64,000 bases of DNA from Janthinobacterium sp. (GTDB taxonomy: Bacteria; Pseudomonadota; Gammaproteobacteria; Burkholderiales; Burkholderiaceae_D), in assembly GCF_009923995.1 (NCBI RefSeq), contig NZ_RFSK01000025.1, positions 1 through 64,000 of the forward strand, written 5' to 3'. The notes below the pieces were generated by a model that saw nothing but the letters and a program-made list of their open reading frames with translations, was not told the origin of the DNA and did not search any database. Positions 46,839-59,163 of the stretch are shown piece after piece. A program made the translations under genes and the position numbers. Within the stretch, counting starts at the first letter, position 1. Each line of letters opens with the position of its first letter.

Positions 46839-48205
46839 TATGCAGCCTCCAGTTTGGTCAGTAAATCGGCGTGGATGGCCAGTGCGGCCAGCTTGCCATG
46901 CTGGACGGCCTGCACCGTCAAGTCCTGCCCCGGTGCCACGCAGTCACCGCCCGCGTAAATTCCCGGCAGCACCGTGCGAAAGCCCCCATCGACGGCGATC
47001 TTGTCACCCTCACGCTTCAGGAGCGACGCCATCGGGTCATGCAGCACCCCGGTGTCGAGGCTCTGGCCGATGGCCTTGAAGATGGCGTCGGCCGCCACGT
47101 CGAAGGTCGCGCCCGTCCCGGCCAGGCGCGTGCCCTGCATGGACGTCTTCTCGAAGCGCATGCCGGCCACCTTGCCCTCGCTATCGAGCAGCACCTGCTG
47201 CGGCTGGGCCCACGTCAGCATGCGTACCTGGTTGGCCTTGGCGATCTCCTGTTCGTGATGCGTGGCCGTCATGGCGTCGAAACCGCGCCGGTAGACCAGG
47301 GTGACTTCCTCGGCGCCCAGGCGCTGGATCTGCACGGCCATGTCGATGGCCGTATTGCCGGCACCGATGACGATGGCGCGTTTCGGCACGGGCAGCGCGG
47401 CCAGGTCGTCCGCCTGGCGCAGCGCGGCGATGTAATCGACGGCGGCCAGGAGACCCGGTGCCTCTTCGCCCGTCAGACCCAGCTTGCGGCTCGCGCCCAG
47501 GCCCAGACCGAGGAACACGGCGTCGTACTGCGCGTGCAGGTCGCGCAGGTGCACATTCTCGCCCAGCACCTGGCGACATCGAATCTCGATTCCGCCGATG
47601 TCCAGCAGGAAGTCGATTTCCTTTTGCGCGAAATCGTCCGTCAGCTTGTACTTGGCGATGCCGTATTCATTCAGGCCGCCCGCCTTGCCTTCCTTTTCAA
47701 AGATCACCACGTCGTGTCCCAGCATGGCCAGGCGGTGCGCGCACGACAGGCCGGCAGGCCCCGCGCCGACGATGGCGATCATCTTGCCCGTGCTTGCCGC
47801 CCGTTTGAACGGGTGCGCAGCGAAATGCATATGGTCGACGGCGTAGCGCTGCAACAGGCCGATTTTCACGGGCTGGCCTTCCGCGTCGTGGTTGCGCACG
47901 CAGACGTCCTCGCACAGGATTTCCGTCGGACAGACGCGGGCGCAGCTGCCGCCCAGGATATTCTGCTTCAGGATGCCGGCGGCAGCGCCGTTGATGTTCT
48001 TGTCGTGGATATTGCGGATGAAGCTGGCCACGTCGATTTCCGAAGGACAGATGCGGCTGCACGGCGCGTCGTAGCAATACAGACAGCGGGCGCTTTCGAT
48101 GGCCGCCTGGCGCGCGCTCAAGGGCGGCGCCAGGTCCGTGAAGTGGCCCGCCAGTTCTTCGCTGGGCAGGGCGGGATGCGGCAAATAGTTCAAAGACTCG
48201 ATCAT
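46838..48205 (-). CDS. preT: NAD-dependent dihydropyrimidine dehydrogenase, PreT subunit
   Basis: Electron-input partner of PreA. The 455-residue protein has N-terminal Fe-S cysteines (CLYCYDAPCSRICPSEID and GGSCARVCPTEILCEDVC), an FAD motif (GAGPAGLSCAHRL near 150) and a NAD(P) motif (GAGNTAIDMAVQIQRLG near 285). The layout equals the glutamate-synthase small-subunit-like part of DPD. First gene of preT-preA; its start faces the 47 bp gap to mmsA. Confidence 0.94.
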   Translation of the reverse strand: MIESLNYLPHPALPSEELAGHFTDLAPPLSARQAAIESARCLYCYDAPCSRICPSEIDVASFIRNIHDKNINGAAAGILKQNILGGSCARVCPTEILCEDVCVRNHDAEGQPVKIGLLQRYAVDHMHFAAHPFKRAASTGKMIAIVGAGPAGLSCAHRLAMLGHDVVIFEKEGKAGGLNEYGIAKYKLTDDFAQKEIDFLLDIGGIEIRCRQVLGENVHLRDLHAQYDAVFLGLGLGASRKLGLTGEEAPGLLAAVDYIAALRQADDLAALPVPKRAIVIGAGNTAIDMAVQIQRLGAEEVTLVYRRGFDAMTATHHEQEIAKANQVRMLTWAQPQQVLLDSEGKVAGMRFEKTSMQGTRLAGTGATFDVAADAIFKAIGQSLDTGVLHDPMASLLKREGDKIAVDGGFRTVLPGIYAGGDCVAPGQDLTVQAVQHGKLAALAIHADLLTKLEAA

Positions 48206-48252
48206 CGCGTTTTCCTCTTGTTATGTACTGCGGATGTTTAAGCTTGAGACCC

Positions 48253-49755
48253 TTACTTCATCTGGGGAAAAGCAAATTCCACACCAGCACTGGCCGTGTT
48301 GGGCCAACGCTGCATCACGGCCTTGTGGCGCGTGTAAAAGCGCACGCCTTCGGGACCGTAGGCGTGGTGGTCGCCAAACAGGCTGCGCTTCCAGCCGCCG
48401 AAACTGTTGAAGGCCATCGGCACGGGCAAGGGCACGTTGACGCCCACCATGCCGACCTGGATCTGGCGCACGAATTCGCGTGCCACGCCGCCGTCGCGCG
48501 TGTAGATGGCCACGCCGTTGCCATACTCATTGGCGTTGATCAGGTTCACCGCATGCACCACGTCGGGCGAACGCATCACGCACAGCACGGGACCGAAAAT
48601 CTCTTCCTTGTAGATGCTCATGTCGGGCGTTACGTGGTCGAACAGGGTGCCGCCGACGAAGAAGCCGTTCTCGCGCCCGGCCACCACATGGTTGCGGCCA
48701 TCGACGACCAGGGTGGCGCCCTGCTCCACGCCTTCTCCGATCAGCTTTTCAATGCGCTGCTTCGCCGCGCCGGACACCACTGGCCCCATTTCCGCGCCAT
48801 CGGCCATGCCGTCGCGCACTTTCAGTGCGGCCGTGCGCGTTGCCAGTGCATCGATCAATTTGTCGCCCGCGTCGCCCACGGCCACGACGACGGAAATGGC
48901 CATGCAGCGCTCGCCCGCCGAACCGTAGGCCGCGCCGATCAGCGCGTCGACCGTCATGTCCATGTCCGCATCGGGCATCACCACCATGTGGTTCTTCGCG
49001 CCGCCCAGCGCCTGCACGCGCTTGCCGCTGGCGCTGCCGCGCGCATAGATGTATTCGGCGATCGGCGTGGAACCGACGAAGCTGATGGCCTGTACCACGG
49101 GATGGTCGAGCAAGGCATCGACCGTCACCTTGTCGCCCTGCACCACGTTGAAGACGCCGTCGGGCAATCCCGCATCCTTCAGCAGTTTGGCGTGCAACAG
49201 GGAGGCGGACGGATCTCGCTCGGACGGTTTCAATACGAAGGTATTGCCGCAGGCGATGGCCACGGGGAACATCCACATCGGTACCATCACGGGAAAATTA
49301 AATGGCGTGATACCGGCCACCACGCCCAGCGCCTGGCGCATGGACCAGGCATCGATGCCGCGCGAAATCTGGTCCGTGAATTCGCCTTTCAGTAATTGCG
49401 GGATGCCGACGGCAAACTCCACCATCTCGATGCCCCGCGCCACCTCGCCCTGTGCATCGGCAAAGGTCTTGCCATGCTCGCGCGTGAGCATGGCGGCAAA
49501 GTCGTCCGTGTGCTGCTGGCACAACTGCAGGTAGCGGAACAGCACGCGCGCACGCGTCAAGGGCGGCGTGGCGGACCAGGAAGGAAACGCGGCGGCGGCC
49601 GCCTGCACGGCCGCGTCGACCTCTTCCGCCGTGCCCAGGGCCACGCGTGCTACCGGCTCGCCCAGGGCGGGGTTGTAGACATCGCCGTAGCGGCCGCTGG
49701 TGGTGTCGACTTTGCTGCCGTTGATGTAGTGGGTGATGGTGTCGAGAGTGTTCAT
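48253..49755 (-). CDS. mmsA: CoA-acylating methylmalonate-semialdehyde dehydrogenase
   Basis: Converts malonate semialdehyde or methylmalonate semialdehyde with CoA to acetyl- or propionyl-CoA, the last steps of beta-alanine and beta-aminoisobutyrate breakdown. The 500-residue ALDH has the [12 protein letters not shown] cysteine motif (about 285), the [14 protein letters not shown] stretch (near 150) and a KPSERDPS segment typical of MmsA. It lies between the transaminase and preT on the same strand, in keeping with the pathway. Confidence 0.95.
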   Translation of the reverse strand: MNTLDTITHYINGSKVDTTSGRYGDVYNPALGEPVARVALGTAEEVDAAVQAAAAAFPSWSATPPLTRARVLFRYLQLCQQHTDDFAAMLTREHGKTFADAQGEVARGIEMVEFAVGIPQLLKGEFTDQISRGIDAWSMRQALGVVAGITPFNFPVMVPMWMFPVAIACGNTFVLKPSERDPSASLLHAKLLKDAGLPDGVFNVVQGDKVTVDALLDHPVVQAISFVGSTPIAEYIYARGSASGKRVQALGGAKNHMVVMPDADMDMTVDALIGAAYGSAGERCMAISVVVAVGDAGDKLIDALATRTAALKVRDGMADGAEMGPVVSGAAKQRIEKLIGEGVEQGATLVVDGRNHVVAGRENGFFVGGTLFDHVTPDMSIYKEEIFGPVLCVMRSPDVVHAVNLINANEYGNGVAIYTRDGGVAREFVRQIQVGMVGVNVPLPVPMAFNSFGGWKRSLFGDHHAYGPEGVRFYTRHKAVMQRWPNTASAGVEFAFPQMK

Positions 49756-49826
49756 GATGCGCTTTCTATTGTTAAACCCGAATCAACCGCCGGGGTAGGA
49801 CGGAGACGCCGAGTCCCTCAGGGTCC

Positions 49827-49849
49827 GACCCCAGGTTTTTCTTGGGGTC
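49827..49849. repeat. Hairpin repeat between transaminase and mmsA genes
   Basis: GACCCCAGG-TTTTT-CTTGGGGTC. On the minus strand no T-run follows, so it is not a standard terminator. It shares the GGGTCxGACCCC core with the repeat at 59091-59154, which suggests one dispersed intergenic family. Confidence 0.5.
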
Positions 49850-49854
49850 GCAGT

Positions 49855-51171
49855 TCAATCGAGATTCTTTAATACCTTGGCCAGCTTGCCAAACAGCTCA
49901 TCGACATGCTGTTTTTCCAGCACCAGCGGCGGCGACAGGGCGATGATGTCGCCCGTCGTGCGTATCAGCACGCCGTCGGCGAAAGCCTGTTTGAAGGCAT
50001 TGAAGGCGCGCGTCCCCGGCTTGCCCGCGATGGGATCGAGCTCGATGCCGGCGATCAGGCCGATGCTGCGCAGGTCTATCACGTGCGGCAAGCCTTTCAG
50101 CGAGTGCACGGCGTCGCTCCAATATGCCTGCATCGCTTTGGCGTGGCCCAGGATGTCCTGTTCCTCGAATACTTGCAGGGTGGCCAGCGAGGCGGCGCAA
50201 GCGAGCGGGTGGCCGGAATACGTATAGCCGTGGAACAGTTCGATGCCGGCCGGCGCATCCATGAAGGCGTCGTGGATGTACTGTTTGCTGAACACGGCGC
50301 CCATCGGCACCATGCCATTGGTCAGGCCCTTAGCCGTCGTCATCAGGTCCGGCTCGACGTCGAAATAGTCGGCCGCGAACGGCGTCGTCATGCGGCCGAA
50401 ACCCGTGATGACTTCATCGAAGATGAGCAGGATGCCGTGCTTGGTGCACAGGTCGCGCAAGCGTTTCAGGTAGCCTTTCGGCGGGATCAGCACGCCCGTG
50501 GAACCGGCCACGGGTTCGACGATGACGGCGGCAATGGTGGAGGCATCGTGCAGGGCGACGATGCGCTCCAGTTCATCGGCCAGGTGCGTGCCGTATTCCG
50601 GCTCGCCCACCGTGTAGGCGTTCTTGTCGAGGTTATGCGTGTGCGGCAGGTGGTCCACGCCCGGCAGCAAGGGGCCGAAGGTCTTGCGGTTGCCGCCGAT
50701 GCCGCCTACGGAAATGCCGCCGAAACCCACGCCGTGGTAGCCGCGTTCGCGGCCGATCAGCCGCGTGCGCGCCCCCTCGCCGCGCGCCCGGTGATAGGCC
50801 AGAGCGATCTTCAGGGCCGTGTCGACGGCTTCGGAACCGGAGTTGGTGTAGAAGACGTGGCCGAACTTGTGGCCCGTGTAGTCCATCAGTTTTTCCGCCA
50901 GATCGAAGGCGGCCGGATGGCCCATCTGGAAGGTGGGCGCGAAGTCGAGCTGGCCCACCATTTCGCGGATGGCACCGACGATCTTCGGCTGCGCATGGCC
51001 GCACGGCACGCACCACAGGCCGGCCGTGCCATCGAGGATGGCATTGCCATCGACATCCTTGTAGTACATGCCTTCGGCCGACACCAGCAGGCGCGGATGG
51101 GCCTTGAAATCGCGGTTGTTCGTAAACGGCATCCAGAATGCCGACATCGATTCCGGCCTTGTTTCGTTCAT
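49855..51171 (-). CDS. Omega-amino acid:pyruvate (beta-alanine) transaminase
   Basis: Moves the amino group from beta-alanine or beta-aminoisobutyrate to pyruvate, giving the semialdehyde for MmsA. The 438-residue fold-I, class III aminotransferase has FYTNSGSEAVDTALKIA, the IFDEVITGFGR metal/PLP contact, and the PLP lysine in TTAKGLTNG. ATG at 51171 with AAGGAG upstream; the frame extends 19 codons further without support. It is divergent from the MocR regulator, the usual pairing. Confidence 0.94.
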   Translation of the reverse strand: MNETRPESMSAFWMPFTNNRDFKAHPRLLVSAEGMYYKDVDGNAILDGTAGLWCVPCGHAQPKIVGAIREMVGQLDFAPTFQMGHPAAFDLAEKLMDYTGHKFGHVFYTNSGSEAVDTALKIALAYHRARGEGARTRLIGRERGYHGVGFGGISVGGIGGNRKTFGPLLPGVDHLPHTHNLDKNAYTVGEPEYGTHLADELERIVALHDASTIAAVIVEPVAGSTGVLIPPKGYLKRLRDLCTKHGILLIFDEVITGFGRMTTPFAADYFDVEPDLMTTAKGLTNGMVPMGAVFSKQYIHDAFMDAPAGIELFHGYTYSGHPLACAASLATLQVFEEQDILGHAKAMQAYWSDAVHSLKGLPHVIDLRSIGLIAGIELDPIAGKPGTRAFNAFKQAFADGVLIRTTGDIIALSPPLVLEKQHVDELFGKLAKVLKNLD

Positions 51172-51371
51172 GACCTTCTCCTTGGAATGGGCTGCCGCGG
51201 CGCCAAGATCGTTTTTGACGAAGCGCAAAATAATTTACCAGTTGGCAAAAAGCTGATGTAATAATAGACAGGCCATCCCCAATGGCACAGATACACAAAC
51301 GGCAAAGTATCCCAACCGTACAGGTCGAAAAAACACTACAGTTTTGTGCAAGGCAGCATAAGGAGCCACCG

Positions 51372-52829
51372 GTGACGCACAGCGTGAAGCAGGACGAAGG
51401 CGAAGGTAACGCCAGTGGCTGGCCCGTGCTGGACATTGACCGCCAGAAAAAGGGCGGCCTGGTCGAGCAGATCGTCATCGCCATCAGCGTCATGGTGGGC
51501 AGCCGCGCCCTACGCATCGGCACGCGGATGCCGTCCGTGCGCCAGTTTGCCAGGTGCAATGGCGTATCGACCTTTACCGTCGTCGAATCGTATGACCGCC
51601 TGGTCAATCTCGGCCTGCTGTCCTCGCGGCGCGGCTCCGGCTATTTCGTCGCGCGCCATGATGTCGCCGCCTCGCCGCAGGCTGCCATCCACGCCAGTCC
51701 CACGGCCATCGACGCCCTCACGCCGGACCTGTATTCGGGCGTCTCGGAGGCGTTGCCCGTGGGCGCGGGCTGGCTGCCGCCGGAAATGTATGGCGAAGCG
51801 ACGGTGCTCGAGGCCGTGCGCCAGGCCATGCGCATTCCCGCCAGCCGCCTGCGCGGCTATGGCCACCCGCTGGGCTTTCCTTCGCTGCGCCAGCACCTGG
51901 CGGCCAGCCTGTCGGAAGACCTGTTCCAGGTCGAGCCGGACCAGGTCCTGCTGACGCATGGCGCCACGCACGCGTTTGACTTGATCCTGCGCAGCCTGAC
52001 CAAGCCGGGCGACACGGTGCTGGTGGAAGACCCCGGCTACAGCAATTTGCAGTCGCTGATACGCCACCACGGCTGCATCCCCGTGGGCATAGCGCGCGGC
52101 GAGGCAGGCCTCGATCTCGAGGCGCTGGCCTTCGAAGCGGCCCGCACGCAACCGAAGCTGATGTTCGTCAACACGGTGCTGCAAAATCCGCTGGGCACCT
52201 CGCTCAGCCAGGCGCAGACCCACCGCCTGCTCGCACTGGCCGAACAGTTCGATTTCTGGCTGGTGGAAGACGATATCTACCGCGAACTGGCGGCGCGCGG
52301 CGAAGCGTCGCTCGCCGCCATGGATGGCTTGCGCCGCGTGATCCGCGTGGGCAGCTTTTCCAAGACCCTGTCGCCCGTGCTGCGCGTGGGCTCGATCTGC
52401 GCCTCGCCATCGCTGGTGGCCGAGCTGGTGCGCGTGAAGATGCTGGCGGGGCTGACGACGTCGGAAATCAACGAGCGCGCCGTCTACCACGCCATCTCCG
52501 CGCGGCCCTACAAGCGCATGGTCGAGCGGCTGGTGGCGCAGCTTGACGCGGCCCGCGAGCGCAGCATCGACTGCCTGGGGCAGGCGGGCATGGCGCCCGT
52601 GGCGCGTCCCCGTGGCGGCATGTTCGTCAGCGCCGGCTGGCCCGATATCCAGACGCCGGAATGGAACGGCAAGTTCGTCGCCGACATGGCATTGAAGGCC
52701 GGCATCCTGCTGTCGCCCAACGAATTCTTCATGCTGCGCGCGCCAGAGACGGTATGGTTCCGCTTCAACGTGGCCTACACCGATACCCCGGTGCTGCAAG
52801 CCTTCCTGCAATCGATCCGTCCACGCTAA
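51372..52829 (+). CDS. MocR-type (GntR-aminotransferase) regulator
   Basis: A 485-residue PLP-binding regulator: N-terminal GntR winged HTH (about 25-95, SVRQFARCNGVSTFTVVESYDRL) and an aminotransferase-fold C-terminal part with the PLP lysine in SFSKTLSP. I use the GTG at 51372, which has AAGGAG 6 nt upstream; an ATG 30 codons earlier lacks a ribosome-binding site. Divergent from the transaminase, so it probably senses a beta-amino acid and controls the degradation genes. Confidence 0.9.
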   Translation: MTHSVKQDEGEGNASGWPVLDIDRQKKGGLVEQIVIAISVMVGSRALRIGTRMPSVRQFARCNGVSTFTVVESYDRLVNLGLLSSRRGSGYFVARHDVAASPQAAIHASPTAIDALTPDLYSGVSEALPVGAGWLPPEMYGEATVLEAVRQAMRIPASRLRGYGHPLGFPSLRQHLAASLSEDLFQVEPDQVLLTHGATHAFDLILRSLTKPGDTVLVEDPGYSNLQSLIRHHGCIPVGIARGEAGLDLEALAFEAARTQPKLMFVNTVLQNPLGTSLSQAQTHRLLALAEQFDFWLVEDDIYRELAARGEASLAAMDGLRRVIRVGSFSKTLSPVLRVGSICASPSLVAELVRVKMLAGLTTSEINERAVYHAISARPYKRMVERLVAQLDAARERSIDCLGQAGMAPVARPRGGMFVSAGWPDIQTPEWNGKFVADMALKAGILLSPNEFFMLRAPETVWFRFNVAYTDTPVLQAFLQSIRPR

Positions 52830-52839
52830 AGAACCCACC

Positions 52840-53496
52840 ATGGCCAGCGACAAATCCTCCCCCCCGTCCATGAAGAATGCCAGTGGACGGCGTTTGCAGA
52901 ACCGCGACCGCCTGGAAGCGGACATTCTCGAGCAGGCCGTGCGCGTGTTCGCGGAAAACGGCTACGAGGGCGCATCGATCGCCACCATCGCCGAGCGGGC
53001 GGGCCTGTCGAAGCAGAACCTGATGTACTACTTCCCGTCCAAGCAGCTGCTGTACCAGCGCGTGCTCGACGACGTGCTCGACGACTGGCTGGCGCGCATG
53101 GACATGCTGGCCAATGAGCACGATGAACCGCGCGACGTGCTGCGCGCGTATATCGGCGCCAAGTTGCGCTTTTCGCGCGAACAGCCGTGGGCGTCGCGCG
53201 TCTATGCGCTGGAAGTGATCAACGGTGCGCCCCTGTATGGCGCGCAGATACGCGACCGGGTCGTGCCCCTGCTGCGCAAGGATATCGCCGTATTTGAGCA
53301 GTGGATCGCGGCCGGCAGGATCGCTCCCGTGAACGCCACGCACCTGATGTTCGCCATCTGGGCCATGACGCAATCGTATGCGGATTTTTCAGCGCAGATG
53401 GCGCTGGTGCTGGACCGCAAGGAGCTTACGCGCAAGGACTACGAGGACGCCGACACAATGGTCGTGCAAATGGTGCTGGCCGCCGTCAAGGTGTAA
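52840..53496 (+). CDS. TetR-family regulator, RutR-like
   Basis: A 218-residue TetR protein with the HTH at about 35-75 (ASIATIAERAGLSKQNLMYYF) and a C-terminal domain like RutR of E. coli, which binds uracil or thymine. It starts 10 bp after the MocR gene in the same direction, so the two are co-transcribed. A second, pyrimidine-sensing control of the cluster is likely; direct proof is not in the sequence. Confidence 0.88.
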   Translation: MASDKSSPPSMKNASGRRLQNRDRLEADILEQAVRVFAENGYEGASIATIAERAGLSKQNLMYYFPSKQLLYQRVLDDVLDDWLARMDMLANEHDEPRDVLRAYIGAKLRFSREQPWASRVYALEVINGAPLYGAQIRDRVVPLLRKDIAVFEQWIAAGRIAPVNATHLMFAIWAMTQSYADFSAQMALVLDRKELTRKDYEDADTMVVQMVLAAVKV

Positions 53497-53502
53497 GGAG
53501 AC

Positions 53503-53535
53503 GAAAAAAAACCGCCGTGCTGGCGGTTTCTTGCA
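53503..53535. terminator. Bidirectional terminator after the RutR-like gene and PEP-CTERM gene
   Basis: Stem AAACCGCC-GTGCT-GGCGGTTT with an A-run before and T-rich sequence after, between convergent stop codons. Confidence 0.85.
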
Positions 53536-53547
53536 TGCTCACGGCGC

Positions 53548-54492
53548 TCAGGCCACGGTCTTGCCCTTGCGGCGGCGCGCCATGAAGCCGACCAGGCCCA
53601 GGCCTGCCAGCAGCATCGCATAGGTTTCCGGTTCCGGCACGGCCGACACATAACCGGCCACGTTGGTGGCGCTGAAATAATGGTTGGCATTGACCTGGAT
53701 GTTCGAGGCCCAGCTCCCCACCACCACGTTGCCGTTGATCTGGCCATTGCCGCCCGCCAGGGTCGCCAGGGGCGCCAGCACGCTGCCGTACAGGCCTACG
53801 CCGTTCAGCGTCACGTTCTGCGCCTCATAGAAGTTATACAGCACGTTGTACTTGCTGAAATCGCCATAGCCGCCGGACAGATTCACATTCGTGCCGCTGA
53901 TATTGAGGATCAGGGTGTCGTTCGTGTGCAGGTTGCTGAATTTAAAATTGTTCACCGAACCCAGCGCAGCCGCCGTCAGGTCGAACACTTGCACATTGCC
54001 CGTGCCGCCCGTGAGGGTCATGCCGCCGTAGGCTACCGAGCTGCTGCCCGTGGCCGCCACTTTCGCCAGCGAGGTCGAGGTATTTTTCAGCTGCGCCGAC
54101 GTCGCGGCGAACGATACGGGCGACGTCGTGGTCTTGGTGGCCGTATTCAGGCCCACGCTGCTCGTCGTCGTCGTGCCGCCCACGTAGTAATTGCCGTTCT
54201 TGATCGAACCGGAGCTGTAGTTCAGGTTGCCGCCGACGACCAGTGCATACCCCGTATTGCCATGCGTAACGTAGGCATCCTTGTTCTTCTCATTGATCGA
54301 ATAGCTCGATGCGTTGAGGTTGCCGGCAACCAACACGCCGCCTTCGACATCGCTGCCGGACGCGCTGAAGTTGCTCAGCGAATATAAATTGGCGCCGCCG
54401 ATCCCCAGATCGACCACACCGGCTTGCGCGGCGCCGGCAGTCAACACGGTTGACAGAACGAAGAGGAGTGGCAATTTAGGCATGCTTGACAT
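53548..54492 (-). CDS. Choice-of-anchor A family PEP-CTERM exported protein
   Basis: A 314-residue exported protein: signal peptide (residues 1-24, ending AAQA), a Ser/Thr/Asn/Gly-rich repeat-like body with beta-helix-type segments (GGNLNYSSGS, GGYGDFSKYN), and a PEP-CTERM sorting tail with VPEPETYAMLLAGLGLVG and the basic end RRRKGK. It would be attached through the EpsH-type exosortase. The ATG at 54492 has GGAA upstream. It may be an extracellular matrix protein; function unknown. Confidence 0.85.
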   Translation of the reverse strand: MSSMPKLPLLFVLSTVLTAGAAQAGVVDLGIGGANLYSLSNFSASGSDVEGGVLVAGNLNASSYSINEKNKDAYVTHGNTGYALVVGGNLNYSSGSIKNGNYYVGGTTTTSSVGLNTATKTTTSPVSFAATSAQLKNTSTSLAKVAATGSSSVAYGGMTLTGGTGNVQVFDLTAAALGSVNNFKFSNLHTNDTLILNISGTNVNLSGGYGDFSKYNVLYNFYEAQNVTLNGVGLYGSVLAPLATLAGGNGQINGNVVVGSWASNIQVNANHYFSATNVAGYVSAVPEPETYAMLLAGLGLVGFMARRRKGKTVA

Positions 54493-54768
54493 TTTATTTC
54501 CAAAAAGAAAATTAACTTGACGACAGGTTATCACATTCATTGATCTTGAGATGTCGCAAACCAACAACTTTTATAACAATAATGAAAACATAGTTTCCAA
54601 TTTGGAATTATTCAACAGCCGCGATCCGCCACCTGTCTCCATCCTCCGGGTTGGGCGGCGGCAGCGCCGCCTTGTAATAGTGCTTATAGCCCATGCCAAC
54701 TTGGTGATACGATCGCGGCTGCGCCAGACCAGGCAAGAACAGCTCACAAGTTAAAGGATGATGCACGC

Positions 54769-55251
54769 ATGAAACGATTGTCATTAGGCGCACTGATGCT
54801 GGCGTATGCCTGCGGCGCGCAAGCCGATGTCTTCAACATGATCGAGAACCAGCCGCTCAGCGAGACCTGGCTCAATGCCGGCTTTTATTCGTATCATTTT
54901 CAGCGCGACAAGGGCCTGAACGACAGCAACCCTGGCCTAGGCGCCGAGTACCGCTTTTCCACCGTCGCCTCGGCCACGGCCGGCCGTTTCTACAATAGCG
55001 ACCGCGCCTATTCGAACTACCTGGGCGTGTACTACCAGCCTATCCAGATGGGGCCGTTCCGCGTAGGTGCCGTCGTCGGCGGCTTCAGCGGCTATCCAAA
55101 GATGCGTGACGGCGGCTGGTTCCCCGCCCTCGTGCCCACCATCAGCTATGAATACCAGCGCGTGGGCGTGAATCTCGCCATCGTGCCATCCTACAAGGAC
55201 CGGCTGTATGGCGCCCTCAGCTTCCAGTTGAAACTCAAGGTCTTCGACTAG
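54769..55251 (+). CDS. Small outer-membrane beta-barrel protein
   Basis: A 160-residue protein with a signal peptide (1-19, ending AQA) and about eight amphipathic strands rich in Tyr/Phe (LNAGFYSYHFQ, GAEYRFST, YLGVYYQPI, FQLKLKVF). Size suits an 8-strand barrel, like PagP or OmpX types, but no catalytic motif is clear. The family is not recognised. It stands apart, with a 276 bp gap in front. Confidence 0.6.
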   Translation: MKRLSLGALMLAYACGAQADVFNMIENQPLSETWLNAGFYSYHFQRDKGLNDSNPGLGAEYRFSTVASATAGRFYNSDRAYSNYLGVYYQPIQMGPFRVGAVVGGFSGYPKMRDGGWFPALVPTISYEYQRVGVNLAIVPSYKDRLYGALSFQLKLKVFD

Positions 55252-55397
55252 CCGTTCGTCCAGGCATGTCGCCGTTCGGCCTGCCATTCCTGCCGTTCGT
55301 CGCAGAGCCGATGCACGCCTGCAAGCGCCTGGCTATAGTGCAGTCATCGCCAGGCCATCACGACGGCAACGGCACTCAACGACGACAGGAGAGCACC

Positions 55398-55670
55398 ATG
55401 AAAGACATCAATTCGGCCCCGGGCAACACATCCTTTACCGCCTTCTGGAGCGAACTGTGCGCGTATGCGCGCCAGGGCCTGGAAGCCCTGTCGGCCATGT
55501 CCTGGCCCATGCTGCTGGCCTGTGCCATCGGCCTGGCCTTCGTCATCACCATCCTGCCGCTGGCGATCACCCTGTTCGTCATCTTCGTGCTGCTGAAGTG
55601 GGCGGGCAATGCGGGCGGCTTCAGCTGGGAAAAAAAAGCAGCCCAACCGGAACAGCCCCCTCAGGCGTGA
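55398..55670 (+). CDS. Small single-helix membrane protein
   Basis: A 90-residue protein with one long hydrophobic helix (about residues 40-65, LLACAIGLAFVITILPLAITLFVIF trimmed) and a short charged tail. The ATG at 55398 has AGGAGAG upstream. No family recognised. Confidence 0.65.
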   Translation: MKDINSAPGNTSFTAFWSELCAYARQGLEALSAMSWPMLLACAIGLAFVITILPLAITLFVIFVLLKWAGNAGGFSWEKKAAQPEQPPQA

Positions 55671-55814
55671 CGCCCTTGTAGGGGGGACGGGAGTGGCCTA
55701 TAGTGAAGCGCGGCCATGACAGGTATCAACACCACAACCTTGAATACCCGTCCTGGTGAACGCTGCGCACCATTCATGATCGAAACTACTCCATCCCCCT
55801 ACAGGAGTTTCCAT

Positions 55815-56237
55815 ATGACCACGACAGCAAAAGACACCAGGGCCACCACCATTCCCTGCCTGCGTTATCACGATGCACCGGCGGCCATCGACTGGCTATG
55901 CAAGGCATTCGGGTTCGAAAAACAGCTGGTCGTCCCCGACAGCGACGGCGGCATCGCCCATGCCCAGCTCAGTTATGGCAACGGCATGATCATGCTCGGC
56001 TCCGTGGTCGACAGCGAGTATGGCCGCCTGATGAAGCAGCCGGGCGACATAGGCAATGCCAACACGCAAAGCTGCTACCTGGTCGTCCACGACGCCGATG
56101 CCGTCTACCGTAGCGCGCGCGAGGCTGGCGCCGACATCGTGCTCGATATCAAGGATGAAGAATACGGCGGACGCGGCTTCACGTGCCGCGATCCGGAAGG
56201 CCACATCTGGAGCCTGGGCACCTACGACCCATGGTGA
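55815..56237 (+). CDS. VOC (glyoxalase/bleomycin-resistance) family protein
   Basis: A 140-residue protein of the vicinal-oxygen-chelate superfamily, PhnB-like: a beta-alpha-beta fold repeat with IPCLRYHDAPAAIDWLC at the start and GHIWSLGTYDP at the end. Metal or substrate residues are not fixed by sequence. ATG at 55815 with CAGGAG upstream. Overlaps nothing, but the dipeptidase gene starts 11 bp after it and they may be co-transcribed. Confidence 0.85.
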   Translation: MTTTAKDTRATTIPCLRYHDAPAAIDWLCKAFGFEKQLVVPDSDGGIAHAQLSYGNGMIMLGSVVDSEYGRLMKQPGDIGNANTQSCYLVVHDADAVYRSAREAGADIVLDIKDEEYGGRGFTCRDPEGHIWSLGTYDPW

Positions 56238-56248
56238 AACGGAGAACA

Positions 56249-59057
<2,809 letters not shown>

Positions 59058-59090
59058 TTTTTCTGCAATACCTTTGAAATCATTAAGGCC

Positions 59091-59154
59091 GGGGTCAGAC
59101 CCTCAACACCGCTGACACATAGCTCGACGCTATCGCAAGCGGGGGTCTGACCCC
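59091..59154. repeat. Inverted repeat between deoA and cdd
   Basis: GGGGTCAGACCC and GGGTCTGACCCC arms 40 bp apart in the 106 bp gap. No coding capacity. The core is shared with the hairpin at 49827-49849; this looks like a dispersed palindromic repeat of the genome. Confidence 0.7.
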
Positions 59155-59163
59155 AGTTGTCAA

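Noticed and set aside
49827-49849. Rho-independent terminator after the transaminase gene
   Set aside because: A stem is present, but the T-run is in the loop and not after the stem on the minus strand. I list it as a repeat instead.
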